Source: Schizophyllum amplum
Taxonomy: Eukaryota > Basidiomycota > Agaricomycetes > Agaricales > Schizophyllaceae
Assembly (NCBI GenBank): GCA_007026445.1
Contig: VDMD01000065.1
Coordinates: 62,001-126,000 of the forward strand
Length of the DNA stretch: 64,000 nt
Reading direction: 5' to 3'
Shown: positions 1 through 12,514 of the stretch, one piece after another
Numbering within the stretch: the stretch's first letter is position 1
Layout of the letters: each line of letters begins with the position of its first letter
Notes under the pieces: generated by a model
Told to the model about the DNA's origin: nothing
Database searches by the model: none
The model's input: the letters and a program-made list of their open reading frames with translations, nothing else
Translations under genes and position numbers: made by a program

Positions 1-23
1 CATTAGCAAACACGCACAAACAG

Positions 24-891
24 CCACCTCCCCCCGCTCCTCCAAAGCATCGCGCGCAACTTTGGCCCCCGGCTGCAGAACGTGTCCCGGTTCAAGAAGT
101 TCCTCGCGTCAAGCGGCGTAGTCGAGGTGCTCGAGCGCGCGGTAGACGACCTGGAGGAGTATGCACTGTATTTGGCGTCTGCACGTCTGGCTGCTGATGT
201 GAGTGTCGCGTCTCAATACCTTTATAGCTACCTCCCGTCTAGTCTGTCGCTTCTACCCCTTCCTTTAACCCACAGACTCGTCCCAGCTCACTTCCTCCTC
301 CCCGGCCGCTCCTCGTCCTCCTCTCCGGCTGCTCCTTGTCCTCGTCCCCGGCCACTCCTTCGTCCCCGACCATCCACTATTTCTTACGAATCGTTCGTCC
401 CTTACGTGTCGGTCTTCGTCCCTTCTAACGCACCCTTACGCCGCTTCTTCACACGCACACCCACGTCGCTCCCTCACATACCTGCTAATTTCGCTCTCTC
501 CCCTAGCGCACCTCATTCGAAATCCACGCCCCGCGGTACAAGGTGCCGCGCTCGTGCACGAGTTCACCGAGCGCACGGGGATCGACATCCTCTCGACAAC
601 CCGCCCCGCCCTCTTCCCGTCCTCGCGTAAGATTTGGACCACACGACTCCCTCACGTCGCGGCAGGCGCCCATCCGGCGACGCGTGGACTCAGTTGAAAA
701 TGTGAGTTCTTTGTGTGGGTAGATGAAGTGAAGGAGGTGAGGCGTCGAAGCTGAGCAAGGCCGTCGGGGACGAGAGAATGAGGCATCAAAAAGGAGACCG
801 AGAAGGCGTCCAAAATCCATATGCTAACGCCTACCCACAGTACCGGATGCCAGACCTCGCCGAGCTGTACGTGGACCCGGACTGGGTTTGA
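24..891 (+). CDS. 3' end of an unrecognised gene (partial)
   Basis: Only the last exons are present. A model that stays in phase 0 throughout is 24-198, 507-626, 666-701 and 841-891, with GT donors, AG acceptors and a TGA at 889-891. The first exon follows an AG at 22-23 and encodes an alpha-helical stretch containing FGPRLQNVSRFKKFLASSG and a later acidic DDLEEYALYL segment. The second exon is Ser/Pro/Arg-rich and probably disordered. The last exon ends in LAELYVDPDWV. I do not recognise the family. The splice chain is self-consistent, but the gene begins outside the window, so neither length nor domain content can be judged. Confidence 0.45.
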
Positions 892-1824
892 GGGGAGGCT
901 GGGTGGTTGGGGATTCGAGGTACAAGCTGGGATGTCGAGGTTTGGGCCGACGTGTCGAGGTTCGACGTGAGAGCACGCGGAGGCGAAGGAGGGGAGGGGA
1001 TGGGGTGGAGGAGAGTGTAGGGAACGGGAGGAAATTCCAGGAGGAAGTCGGGGCCGTTCTCAGCGGCAGCAAACGTCGTTCGTGTTTTCTAATCTATTGT
1101 TTCGCTCTGTCAATCGCTTTTTGTATTTCTCGTATTCATGCTATCCGCTTCGGCTGTCCCTTTGTTTTCATTCAGTGGTCATCACATGTTGTGTGCTTGC
1201 ACCCCGAGCGGCGGCTGAACAGCCCCTTCAAGACTCGCTGCTGTCTAGGAAGACGAGCCTACGGCGATGCATTTGCGAGAGATCGTCACACTTTCAGAGA
1301 ACAGCCTATTTGGCAATTGCGAAGGGGGGCGGTCTGAAAGGACGGCGATGGTCTGGGGTAGGGCCTGAATCTGAACATGCAGCACGTGATACTTAGTTTG
1401 CACGTGAGATAATAACCAACAATTGTCAATAGCCAAACAATGCACATTTTGCATCTTGTCCTTCACCACAATCATCAACGTTGATCAACCTTGTAAACTC
1501 AGCTAGAACCTTGATTCAAATGTCCAGTAGGTACCATCCTGCGAAGAACTGCAAGTCCCGGTGAGCGCGTCCTGTTGCTTTCTGTACAGCACTGTTACTG
1601 AATCTTCAGTTCATTACCTTCTTGGAACGAACACCATCCAGGGCGGACAAGCGATTACTCCAGCGCTTTCCTCACGCAGACTTTGTGCACACTGCATTCC
1701 ACACCCTTGTGGGTCCAGCTCGCGTGGGACATATGCACACGTGCCTGACTCGGCCCGAGCGTTCTTGCTCTGAACCGTCACATTTCAAGACGCGGATTGC
1801 CTTCGACGACGAGGGAACACGAAA
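892..1824. other. intergenic region upstream of the ARMC8-like gene
   Basis: No gene is supported here. Small open frames on both strands lack splice or paralog support. The last 140 bp or so (about 1685-1824) recur in inverted orientation upstream of the pseudogene at 12.5-13.6 kb, so they probably include the promoter and 5' UTR of the ARMC8-like gene. Confidence 0.5.
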
Positions 1825-4576
1825 ATGACCGTACGGCCTCCGTCCCTCAAGCTGTCTGACCTCAAGAAGATCAAGAATATCGTCATCGGGAACCCCTCCG
1901 CGAAAGTGCAGTACGCGCGGGACGAGGTCTTCATCAGAACGTAAGCAGCTCTATCTTCCGACTTCCCTCACGAGCGTAGCGTTGACGATGTAGGCGGCCA
2001 GCCTCGTACAGTCCTTGAACAATCCCCCACCTTCGCTGGACCCGCAGAGCTCTCAGGATGACATTCGGGTTGAGGTCGCGCACATTATCGCCTCGCTTTC
2101 CTACGGTACGTGCGCTTTCCCCGCTCATAGGCATCACGACAGACCTTTCCTCCTCAGGATCGGATCGGGCTCTGACGACCCTGATACACGCAAATGCGCT
2201 GGGTGCACTCCTTCTCGCTATTTCGAACTTTCGCCCCGCAGAGCAACCGTCTCTGCGCGCCGCGTTTGCACGGGCGCTCCGTGCTCTGGGTGTAGCTATC
2301 GCCGATATCGTCGGACCAGCGCTCTGGGGCCTACGTCCAGACGACTCGGAGGTCAAGGGCGACGCAAAGCAAGCGCTGGACCTGCTTTTCCAGGTGCGTT
2401 AGCTACAGATCGTTCGCAATACCCCGCGCTTACGCTTCCCCAGGTCGACTCCCTCGACATCTACGCACCCCTGCTCTCCCATCCCGCCACCGCGGCAAGT
2501 ATCGCATACCTGATTGGCTTGAGCGTACGCAGCGCCCCGCACAGGAGAGCGGTGGTAGAGTGGCTGCCGCCGGCGGAGCGTGCACAGGCGAGCAAGAGCC
2601 GTCGCGGATGGGAGAAGAGCACAGTCGCGACGACGGCCTCGGCAGGCATCGCAGGCATCAAGGCTGCGGGTGGATGGGTAGTGCAGGTCGTAGCGGGGCT
2701 GCTAAGGGATACGCGGGACTGCAAGGTGCGTCGTATTCCACAACGCAGTGAATGGAGCTGATCGTTCCCCAGTTGCAGGAAGCAGCGCTGATGTGCTTGG
2801 CAGCACTGGTCAGGGATGATACGGCCGTGGCAAGTGCGCTGACGAGATGCGACCGAGAATGTACGTAGCCTGTGCTTCTAGTCTGGCGCAGCTAATCTCC
2901 ATCTTAGCTACGATGACCATCGTCCTGCACCTCACACGATCCAAGTTTACCGACGTCGAAATCGCCGCGTCGCTCTGGTACGTGACACCACACACATCAT
3001 GGAGACGATGCTGACGACCTGCGCAGCGCCTCCCACATCATCCGTGCAAGCCGATCCTCCACTCATACACACGCGCACAATCCGCCGAGCGTCCACAGTT
3101 ACGGATCAGCCTATGGCCATATACCAGCATCTACCGCCAACGACCAGTCGATCCGCACTGTGATGAACGTCGTCGAGCGCTTGATGTCCCTCTCGCCGTC
3201 CGACGCACCGACCACATTGACAAGAGCGTGCTACGTGCTCTGTGAGTCCCTTCTCCCTGTCTACTCCCACATGCTCACCCACACGCAGACTACCTTGTCG
3301 CGGATGACAACGACCTCTGCCGGATGGCGCACGAGCGGCGGCTGCTCGATCAAGCCCTAGCCCTACTCGAAGCCACCAAGCCGCCATCACCCTCCCCCGA
3401 CGCCATGGACGTAGACACCGTCCTGGACCCCGACCCTCCAACCACCGCCGCACTCCGCGAAGCCGCGCTCATCCTTATCGCCACCCTCGCCCTCGCCTCC
3501 CCCATCATACGCACCGAGCTTACCGACGACCCTACCGTCCTCCCGCTCGTCCTCCTCTGCCTTGCATCCCCACATGTCGGCACACGCTATGGCGCTTGCC
3601 AGGCTGTTCGCGCGCTCAGCCGGAGCGTTGCCGCCACGCGCACTAGCCTCGTCGATAGTGGAGTCGGCCTTGCTGTCTTTGGCTTGCTTCGACGGGGAGA
3701 GGACCGGCGGGTGCGGGGTGCGGCGCTGAGGGCAGTATGCAACTTGGTGGTCGAGTTCTCCCCGCTGCGGACGGTGTTCTTGGAGGGGGGATTGATGGAG
3801 CGGGTGATGGAGTTTGTAAGGAGTGCGGATCCGCCGTTGCATCTGGGGGCGCTGTGGGCGATCAAGAACTTGCTGCACCGCGCGCCGCTGGATCAGGTGC
3901 GCTCGACGCTGAGGACTTTTGGGTGGGATCGTTTGACCGAGTTCGTCTTTCGTCTGTCGTTTTGGAATGCACTCTAACTAACATTATCATCAGGCTCCTT
4001 ACAGATGAGGACGCTGAGGTGCGGGAGCAGGCGCTACACATCGTCAAGAACGTCACGGAGACGACGGCCGGCGTCGACCTCGCCCTGCACAAAATTGGCG
4101 AGCGCGAACTGTTGACGGCGCTCTGCGAGGCGCTCGCCGCGTCCTCCGACGACGTCGTCCTCCAGGCCGTTTGTGTCGTCTCAAACCTCGCCAACGGCAC
4201 CGCGCCGCAGCAGGACGCGCTCTTCGCGCACCCGCAGCTGCTCGGGCTACTCCGCGCGTGTTTGGGCGAGCGCAGTGCGGGACTGGGCGAGCGCGCCCCC
4301 AGTGCGCGCGGTGCGTCAAGTGGGCGGAGTGCTGCGGGTGGGTCGGAGCGCGCCGCGGCGATTCGGAGACCGGCGCTGGGCGCGGTGCTTGCACTGGCGC
4401 ACGCGTCGCATGAGCGGCGGCGGGCGATGGTGGAGGCGGGGCTGTTGAGTACGTTGCAGCATATCTGTGAGAGGACAGGGACGGGTGCGGGGCGGTGGGA
4501 GCATGTGCCGAGGGACGAGTTGGAGCAGGCGAGGGCAGCGGTAGATTGGTTGGAACATGGAGACTTTTACGAGTGA
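1825..4576 (+). CDS. GID5: armadillo-repeat protein, GID5/VID28/ARMC8-like (GID/CTLH ubiquitin ligase subunit)
   Basis: Nine exons join in frame: 1825-1940, 2002-2105, 2158-2393, 2444-2725, 2773-2860, 2908-2977, 3027-3241, 3289-3940 and 3994-4576. They encode 781 residues. The N-terminus has KKIKNIVIGNPSAKVQYA, which resembles the start of the ARM array in ARMC8. The rest is an alpha-helical ARM solenoid, including VRGAALRAVCNLVVEF and LGALWAIKNLLHRA; the last exon continues with EVREQALHIVKNVTET and QAVCVVSNLANGTA. In yeast and animals the family (Vid28/Gid5, ARMC8) is a scaffold of the GID/CTLH E3 ligase that recruits the substrate receptor; fungi use the complex to degrade gluconeogenic enzymes. 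The family call rests on remembered similarity and overall layout; a generic ARM-repeat protein is the alternative. A decayed inverted copy lies at 12.5-13.6 kb. Confidence 0.75.
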
Positions 4577-4848
4577 AGGTATCAAGATGGGCGGATGGAC
4601 CAATGGACATGTATAATCGCTATGAATCTTGTGCGGGACGCTGTGCACGGAACCTGAACCCTGTTGAGTCTTTTCATGCGCGCTAGTGTATAGGGCGATT
4701 ACTGATAGCATTGGGAAGGCTGGTTCGGTGTGCTTATATTTGCCAAGACCTTGGCAACAGTCACGTGTATCAGTCTATTGTTCTTCATCTGGACACCAGT
4801 GCACAGTCATGCGTCTCTCTGCTTTCTTCCCGACCGTCACCCTTTTCG

Positions 4849-6350
4849 ATGTCGCTTGCTGCGCCTCTTCCAGGAGCCTATCTGGTCATTCGTCTAGACC
4901 CTGTCGTATCTCTCGAAAGACTTGACGATCCGATCGTACGCCAGCAATGTCTGGATATGAAGTGCGGAAAGTATGTGGCGTGCGCCACGAAGGTGCGCGG
5001 TATTCTACAGCACTCATATCTGTGTCTTACTCTGCTATCTAGGCCAGGAGCACTCTTGCCACGTTTTTTCGGTACTGCGCGTTCACCTTCGACCTGGTGG
5101 TGGATGGCTTGCCCCCAAGCGCGCCTGATAAATTCTTCCACGAATCAATGACCGTCCCCATCCTTCCAAACATCTCTCATCCTACAGAGCGCCGTCCGGC
5201 ACGCGCGATATACCCTTGACCCTGGGACAATTGCTACCATGCGCTGCCTTTCCGCGTCGAGGCGCGCTGCGAGACGCGAGACTCGGAAGAGCATCCGCAC
5301 AGCTGCCTCACCTTTCTTGAGTCCTCTGTTGTGGATGACTACATGAGCGACGATGACAATCACGTCTCACAGCAGGCCCATGCTCGCAATACCGGCTCGT
5401 CCTCGGCTGTCTTCGACCCGATCACCCAGATCGGCGAGAACACACGCATTTCCATAAAGGCTGCAGACAGTCAGCCACCCTCCGCTGAGCCGTATTGGAT
5501 GCAGCTGCTGGCGGGAAACGAAGAGTCTGGCGCAGACGTGGCGCAGTCGGATACTTCGTCCGAGTCGGACACAGACACTGAGCACGCGGAGGCGCCCGCA
5601 CAGGATGACGACCATTCTCACGATTCTATGGCCGAAATTCTTGCGGCCCTTCTCGGACAATCGTTCTGCCCGGATCTTGTTCCCTTTGTACAGTATTCGT
5701 ATGATCTTTCCGAGTTCGAAAGCCCACCGCACCCGTCCGGATTCTTCGACGAGCTCGCGCAGCTAGAGAAGTGAGTCTACCATATTCTCCGTGCATTCTC
5801 TCGCTCTTCCTTCATGTTACTCCTCCGTCCACGCTTCCGTGCGTTCGGAACCTCGTCTGCCCATGGTTTTCTCGTAAGTACATCCTTGCTCATGATGCGC
5901 GCCATAGGATCAAGGCCGACTTTGTCGAACGGTATCAGCAGCGGCTGCGCGACGTGGAAGCCAGCGATGCTGCCTACATAGCCTCGCTTGAAGCGCGTGG
6001 CATGCAAGTCAAGGCCAAGCCTCGGACGCGCCTTGCGAGGGTTCGCTGGGCTGCTTGTAAGTCTTGGCATTATCCTGACCATGCTGTTATTCTCGAACTA
6101 GCCATGTCGCTGTTTCCAATCCAATCCCTACGTCTTTTCCGAACAGGCGCTGATCAATTTTGCAGGCAAAGTAGGGGCTCGTATGCTGCGGCCTGTGAGG
6201 ACGATGATCGCTCCCGGGCCTTCTCGCTCTGCTCGCGATTCCCATAGCGCCAATCGTGCGTCAGCTACCAAGACGTTCGCCAATCGTAGCCCTCTAGGGG
6301 AACGGATCATCGCGAGCTGTATCCAGCGCTTCGGCTACTATGTTGAGTAG
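4849..6350 (+). pseudogene. paralog A of an unrecognised four-exon family, interrupted by one stop codon
   Basis: Exons 4849-4992, 5043-5770, 5908-6056 and 6166-6350 align exon for exon with paralogs B (7168-8503) and C (16259-17599). Exon 1 is exactly 144 nt in all three. Every splice junction is intact and the frame stays open to the TAG at 6348-6350, except for a TGA at 5217-5219. There paralog B has TTA (Leu) in the motif YPLPW. The protein would have been 401 residues. Recognisable pieces are LPGAYLVIRLDP near the start, an acidic Ser/Asp/Glu-rich middle, and SDAAYIASLEARGMQVKAK in exon 3. The function is unknown. With one lesion, this is either a young pseudogene, a segregating null allele or a base-call error. 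Confidence 0.7.
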
Positions 6351-7167
6351 ACTGCGCGACGTCGTTGATACCCCCTCCTATAGCTGTTCCAGTTCCCCCG
6401 TATCTCTAGCTCCCTCGGATCTCCGGTACCGCTTGTGTGTCCAGATTATCTTACATATCCAGGTCCCAAGTTATCTGAGGTCGTTCTGTGTTTTCCGTCG
6501 GCGTGTTGTTTTAAATGACTATGATGTTGTGAGCTTAACCGGGGGTGGGGGGCGGGAGACTTTGTCGCGTGACGCTCTGAAGGACAGTGTGCTGACCGAT
6601 GCGATGATAGACGCAGTACTTCTGTCGCCTAAAAGTCGATAACTCAACGAATACTTGTTCTCGGCCGCCATCGACTATGTAAGTAGTAGCCACTGGGACT
6701 CCATGGCATACCCAGTGCCTTGGGAATACGAATACGTTTCCACACAACCATTCCCAGCGGTTGGTACATACACACATGTCTCACAACCGCCGACGCATGA
6801 TCGCCGCTATCGAGAGGGTACCCTTATAGGCTTCCGGCATGAAGTTCACCGGCTCTGGACCGCCGAGATGCAAGAGCCATTCAAGCTGAATGAAGAACAA
6901 AAGAGCGATATCGACAACGCCAGGATCAGGAAGCTCATTCAATCAAATTGGGAAACAAGAAGGATGAAGATCCCATGTGGTCATGTTTGGCATCATCTTC
7001 CAAAGGCCAGTTGACAAACATCACGTGAATCACCTTATTGTTTGCTGCCGTCCTGCTTCCGTCCTGCTTCCGTCTTGCCTCCGTCCAGTTCTCCTGAGGA
7101 TTGCTTCCAGATCGCTTCCTGCCCGGCCTTTCGACTTCGTTTTCTTTCCCTATAGACGCTCTGTGCA
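6351..7167. other. intergenic region between paralogs A and B
   Basis: A small open frame at 6655-7014 (119 codons) has no paralog or splice support, and I do not call it. A CACGTG lies at 7024-7029, about 140 bp before the paralog B start, and CTATAG lies at 7149-7154. This is probably the 3' UTR of A followed by the promoter of B. Confidence 0.4.
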
Positions 7168-8503
7168 ATGTCTCTCGGCGCACCCCTTCCAGGAGCGTAC
7201 TTGGTCATCTCTCTGGATCCCGTCGCTTCCCTCGAGCGATTGGATGATCCTATTGTGCGACAACAATGTCAGGAAATGAAGTGCGGAAAGTATGTGGCCT
7301 GTGCGACGAAGGTGCGTTCCAGCTGGCTCGGGTCTCGCCACATTACTTACAAACTAGTCGATTCAGGAAAAGGGCGCGTTTGGAACTTTTTTCCGCTACT
7401 GCACCTTTACCTTTGATTTGGTCGTTCAAGGCTTGCCTCCCGATGACCCAAGCACGTTCTTCCACCAATCCATGACCATACCCATTCTTCCCAACACGTC
7501 GCATCCCACATCGCGCCGTCCCGCTCGCGCCACGTACCCCTTACCTTGGAATGACTGCTATCACGCATCGTGCTTTCGTGTCGAGGCCCGTTGTGAGACG
7601 CGGCATTCCAGAAGCCATCCACACAGCTGTCTTTCCTTCTGGGAGGCGGACGTTCTAGATGACTACCTCAATGGGGACGCCCAGCACGTCTTTCTGCAGG
7701 AGCTCGCGCGCGACTCCAATTCTGGGACAGCTTTCGCTCCTGTCGGCCCGATCGGCGAAAAGACACTTCGAGAGATCCGCGCTGCGGATAGGCAGCCGCC
7801 TACGACTGTGCCGTGGTGGCACAAGCTGCTTGAAAGCCCAGGCGATGATCAGAGTGATGTGTCTGATGAAACCTCGTCTGTCGCTTCCTCTCCTATCCAT
7901 TCGCATGCGCAGGACGCAGAAAATGCGCCATCTCATGATTCATGGGCCGAAATAATCGCAGCCTTACTCGGACAATCGGCCAGTTCCGACCTTGCACCCT
8001 TCGTGCAGTACTCATACGATCTGTCCGCGTTTGACAAGCCGCCCCATCCGTCTGGCTTCCTCGACGAGCTTGCGCAGCTTGAAAAGTGGGTCAAGGTCTT
8101 TCCTTTCTGTTTGCCTTGCTCACGATACGCACCACCCAGGATCAAAGCTGACTTCGTTGACCGGTATCAGCAACGACTGCGCGATGTTGAGGCCAGCGAC
8201 GCCGCGTATATGGCATCACTTGAGGCGCGGGGCATGCAAGTTAAGGCGAAACTTCGCTCAAGTAGCGGCGTACTTCCACGCATCGGTGGGATGTTCACGA
8301 AGGCTCGCTCTGCTGCGCGTCAGTCTCCTCATTTTCTTTGAGCTCAGTCGCTAATGCTGCGTACAGGCAATGCAGCAGTCATTCTGCGGCCCACTAAGGA
8401 CACGTTTCATCGCTCTTCATCTAGTAAGGCACCTGCTCGCCAGTCGCTAGGAGAGCGGATCGTGGTCCAATGTGCCCAACGACTATTCTTCTACACTGAT
8501 TAG
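7168..8503 (+). CDS. paralog B of the unrecognised four-exon family
   Basis: Exons 7168-7311, 7367-8085, 8140-8318 and 8367-8503 give an uninterrupted 392-residue protein. The start ATG matches the start of paralogs A and C, and the shared N-terminus is APLPGAYLVISLDPVASLE. A conserved core includes PWNDCYHASCFRVEARCET with several cysteines. A Ser/Asp-rich linker is followed by a conserved block ending SGFLDELAQLEK. Exon 3 carries a likely helix, YQQRLRDVEASDAAYMASLE. The C-terminus ends GERIVVQCAQRLFFYTD. The second intron is 54 nt and open in frame, so it could be mistaken for coding sequence. No known domain is recognised; no signal peptide or membrane segment is visible. It is probably cytosolic or nuclear and lineage-restricted, which I infer only from its local expansion. 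Confidence 0.75.
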
Positions 8504-9025
8504 CTGGTGTGCTGGCTGACGCGCCACAATTGTTATATGGTCCTAGTATTTTCAATATATCATGTTTTACGGTACCTATCATAGCGGGAGCGACGCGGTG
8601 AGCAGAAACCATATAGGCCCACGATAATTTTTGCGGTGAAGCCTTTGAAGGCCTCGGAACCGAGTCCTCGCGTCTTCAAAAGAGCGATGTCTGACTGTTA
8701 CAATAGTTCTCTTGCTGGAGGAGTGTTGGTAGTCCTCCGACCGGCAGTGGTTATCAAGCACCTCAAAAATCCAAACATTGACGCGACCATTGTTCCCAAC
8801 GCCGAGAGAATCCTGTCGCTGCTCTTAAGTCAAATAGATGGCCCACGGTCATGCGAGTTCTGACGACCGCCTCAGTATTGCTGAACTTGTACTTACGTGA
8901 CGGTGGTCAAGTTCAGCGCCTGTGGACTGTCTATGTAGCGTATGAATCTGCCGAGCGGTTAAGGCCGGGCTGCTGGTCATGTACATTAATCACGGACGAT
9001 AAAGTTCTACTACACGGATACGTAG
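8504..9025. other. intergenic region between convergent paralog B and the F-box gene
   Basis: Short open frames at 8636-8863 and 8851-9036 overlap and show no domain, paralog or splice evidence. I see nothing else here beyond the 3' UTRs of the two convergent genes. Confidence 0.4.
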
Positions 9026-11460
9026 TCAAGGTGTAGCCTCTGATGGCAAAACAACGCACATCGTGGACGCGTAATCGATGTCGAGGCCAGGAACGAAATC
9101 TGTCAAGGTGACTGGGTCCACTGCATGCCTGCGCGGATCATGAGCACTTGAGTACTAGAAATAATTGTGAATACTTACGTTCCTCGAAGATGGCCATACA
9201 ACGCCTCGGACTCCGAGAATCGCTCCTTGCAGTGCGCGCAGAGCGCGTCTCTGCCGCGGAACTTCAATGTACAGGCTTTGCTCGCAAAGCGTGCACGCGC
9301 GGTTGCTGTGTCCTCAGGATCGAGCAGAGTCAACCGATCCTCCCGACCGGCTCGATAGTTGAACGGCTGAAATCGTACGCACATGAATTAGAACCGGACC
9401 TCATCGGAGCGCAGGGCCAAAACGCACCACACATCGCCACGAGTATGCCATACGCCCGCTGTCGTGTTCCCCGGGGAAATGATACCAGGGGTCGAGCTCG
9501 TCCATCTCCTCGCTGGTCATCTCGTGAGGATTTCTTCCCACTAGCTCTACCATGCGGCGCGCCAGAGTGCTGCCGATACCGCCAAAGCGCAGCTCGCGAG
9601 TGCTCCACGGGGTATCCATATGACCGTATAGTGCACCACTGAGCTCCGGCCAGACGAGCACGGTGGGAAATCTGAGGTCATGCCCACCTGTGCCATCCCA
9701 GAAGATCGCTGTTGCTAGCTTGAGGGTGTTCAGAGTCGGTGTATCCGTGCCTAGGTCATCCCTTGCGCTCTGGTCCGCCTTCAGACGCTGTCGCACGAAG
9801 TCCAGCACCTTCTGCGTTGTCCGTGTCTGCCAGTCGTCAAAGACGGCTTGAGGGATGGTCTTCAGTACGTCAAGAAGCGCGCGGTCTGACATTTCCTGAT
9901 CGAACGGAAGGTCCAGGATAGCGTGTTGAAACGTCTCGATCTTGGTAATGTCGCCGATGCTGGGCAAGATGGCGCGGAATGGCTTCGTGCGTCGAAACTC
10001 GGGGTAGACGCGGGCTAGCAGATGGTGGCGAGACTGAATAGCGTGCGCGCGCTGCTTTGCAAGGCGTTTCTCTCGGGATCTTTCCATGAACGCGGTAAGA
10101 TTGTCCTTTATCTCCAGCCAGCCTGCACTACGCGTTAGGTGACTCGAAAGGTACACTCAGATCAGATGCTCACCGGTCTTCGACAGTGGTTGTACCAGGC
10201 GCACAGATGGCTGCTTCCCCAGCGCATCTTGATGGAGGTAAGAGATCTCGTCGCCCCATCCTAGATCCGTCAAGCGCTGGACAATACTGCTTGCAGACTT
10301 GGTATTTTTGATTTCAATACGAGGACATGGACACGCACGCTTGTTCTCTGCAATCACGTTTCCTTTCAATCTCCGCCTTTCTGACATCTTCCTGACGCTG
10401 AAACCACTCCTCGCATAGCCTAGCGTGCTGTAAAGCATCACGTCAGATATGACATGTAGAGGGCAGCGAAAAAGAGCCACCTCATGAGCGGCGATGAGTT
10501 GCGCGCGTTTGTTGCTCGTCCATTGCTTTGCCACTGTTTCCGGTTTCCCGTCCGCAACCCCCAGTCTTTCGAGCTCCTTCGAATAGCGCTTTACCAAATC
10601 GACGGGGAACAGGTCGTACCCGCACCATCTACCGCCATCTGGCGCTTATATATCAGCGAGCGAAGAGAGCGAGGCGTACCGCAGCAACTCACGATACACT
10701 TGGATATGCACGGACGGGACAACTTTGGCTAAAGCGCCCTCGTAGCTCACGATACGGCGCAAGCGACCGTTGAAGTCGTGCATATCTGGGTCGTGATATC
10801 TGGCAAAGCTGTAGATCATGAGCAGCCATATACTGACAATGAACCTAAGCGGCAACGAACATGGCGCATTTATCTCGGCATTTCTTGCAATAACGCACGC
10901 GAGCAATCCAGAATTGAGTCACGTCCTTCTTACTATCGCAGTACTAAAGCATCACAGCGATCAGAGGGCGAATTAGCGGACGACGTTCCACTCACAGAGC
11001 ATTGTTTCCCCCAGAAAAAATTGATATACTGCGGCTCGTTCATGTCGTCTGGGACCGGTGGAAGATACGGCACGCTCGCCAAGCTGTTGCGCCATATGAC
11101 TGCCACGGATCGACTCATGAGTACATTCCGAAATGTCTTTGTCGAGCGCGCAACGTTTAGCAGGCTCTGAGGAGGCAGATAGGAGAAAATCTACGATACG
11201 CGCATTCAGCCATTAGATTTTGGACGCCCGCACAGCACACGCACCTCGAGCAGAAGCTCAAGCGGGATCCCGTCTATGTATGCCAATCTCGCATATTTGC
11301 GCCGCTTAATGTCTTTTGCTTGTGTCGGGTCTTCACCGTGTCGGCTCCGTTTGCGAGTTGGCGCTGGAAGCTCAAAGAAGTCTACGTTGCTTGGAGTCTG
11401 TCTGGAAGAGCCATCGCGATTGTCACTGGACGCAGCTGCGATCCTTGATGACCTTCGCAT
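9026..11460 (-). CDS. F-box protein with Cys-rich finger and C-terminal zinc-finger-like motif
   Basis: Ten exons read from 11460 down: 11460-11245, 11190-10996, 10943-10861, 10808-10693, 10638-10481, 10427-10339, 10286-10174, 10122-9428, 9366-9179 and 9128-9026. All phases agree, giving 651 residues. A basic N-terminus (RKRSRHGEDPTQAKDIKRRK, a likely nuclear signal) leads into a canonical F-box, IPLELLLEIFSYLPPQSLLN. The next exons carry YCDSKKD and YCKKCRDKC, a CxxC-type finger common in Agaricomycete F-box proteins. A helical region includes VQRLTDLGWGDEI. The C-terminus has LCAHCKERFSESEALYGHL, which resembles part of a C2H2 finger. The F-box presumably binds Skp1 in an SCF ubiquitin ligase and the rest would select substrates; no substrate can be named. 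Confidence 0.8.
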
Positions 11461-12500
11461 GTTTTGTGATGGTGGTGGGTCAGGACCAGGTCAGGACGTG
11501 ACGCGGGATACGATCCCGATGACGTGACACAGCTCGGTCCCGTAAGTCAGGTGATCGCGCACGTTTGAGTCGCTGTAATTGCAAGTATACATAATGAACG
11601 AACACCGTCTTATCTCAGCAGCAGCAGTCGCACAGGCTATCATCCAGCTACCGTATCCAGCTGCCTATCATCCACCAGCGCAACCATACCCCGTCCGCGA
11701 TGTTTCATCGACATCCGCCTCGAGTGGAACAGCTTCGTGCGGGCTTCTGTCGTTGTACATCATTACACTACCTGGAGACTGGGAAGGAGGTTGCGTAGAC
11801 AGATCAGTCCATTCTCGTGGAAAGAGTAAGATGTGACCGCGATTCGAACGCGCACGGGCTCCCGGCTGAGCCATCACACTGGTAGAGGGCGCCCGGAATG
11901 AGCAGGAGGGAACATTGCGGGCCTGGTCGAGCGTCGGAATTGAGAAGGAGATGTCGAGACAGCCGACTCGCGACCCCGTGCACGAGGCGCCCGACCCAAT
12001 AAACCCGAAGCCGACTGCGTCTTTATCAGTGCTGTACAGGCTTCGAGAACGATCCTATACGGGCTTCGCTTACAGAAGGCTCTCGATACTGGCGGTCCCA
12101 AGCCCTGTCGTCATATTCATGAGCTACTGGAGTTGCGTCCGAGGCGCAGTCGACTCACCGGCTATGTCGGTCTTAAGCGCGTTAACTGGCGCAGGAGGCA
12201 CCTAACCTAGGCAACATCCACGATGTCGCCCGCGGTCTCGACCGGTCCTAGATGAACTGCGAAGACGACGGAGTCGTGAGCGCGTAGATCGGGATGCCGT
12301 TGCGGTTCCCATGAGACGCTGTGATCGAAGTCACATTAGAAGCAGCCAAGATGAACTTCACTCACAATGGTTCGACGACAGGGGCAGGAGGCCCTCGTTC
12401 CAGGAGACCTAGTATACAGGCTACGAGGGGGACACGCTCGACGCCTCGGAAGCCCGAGCCTCGCTCGAAGGTCCCAGTCGACCATTTGGTCGTAATTCGC
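11461..12500. other. region upstream of the F-box gene
   Basis: Apart from the tRNA-like sequence at 11830-11880, I find nothing I can support. Several open frames of 70-135 codons lack homology to anything else in the window. Confidence 0.4.
11830..11880 (-). pseudogene. tRNA-like sequence lacking an anticodon arm
   Basis: On the minus strand the sequence has a perfect A-box-like TGGCTCAGCCGG and a B-box-like GCGTTCGAATCGC. It can fold with a short acceptor stem (GTGTGA pairing with TCACAT), a D stem (GCTC with GAGC) and a T arm with loop TTCGAAT. The stretch between the D and T arms is far too short for an anticodon arm, so it cannot be a working tRNA. It may be a tRNA remnant or the head of a tRNA-derived element. 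Confidence 0.5.
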
Positions 12501-12514
12501 CTTGGTGAATGTCA

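Noticed and set aside
6655..7014. 119-codon open frame between paralogs A and B
   Set aside because: No homology, no matching frame near the other paralogs, and it overlaps the likely promoter of B.
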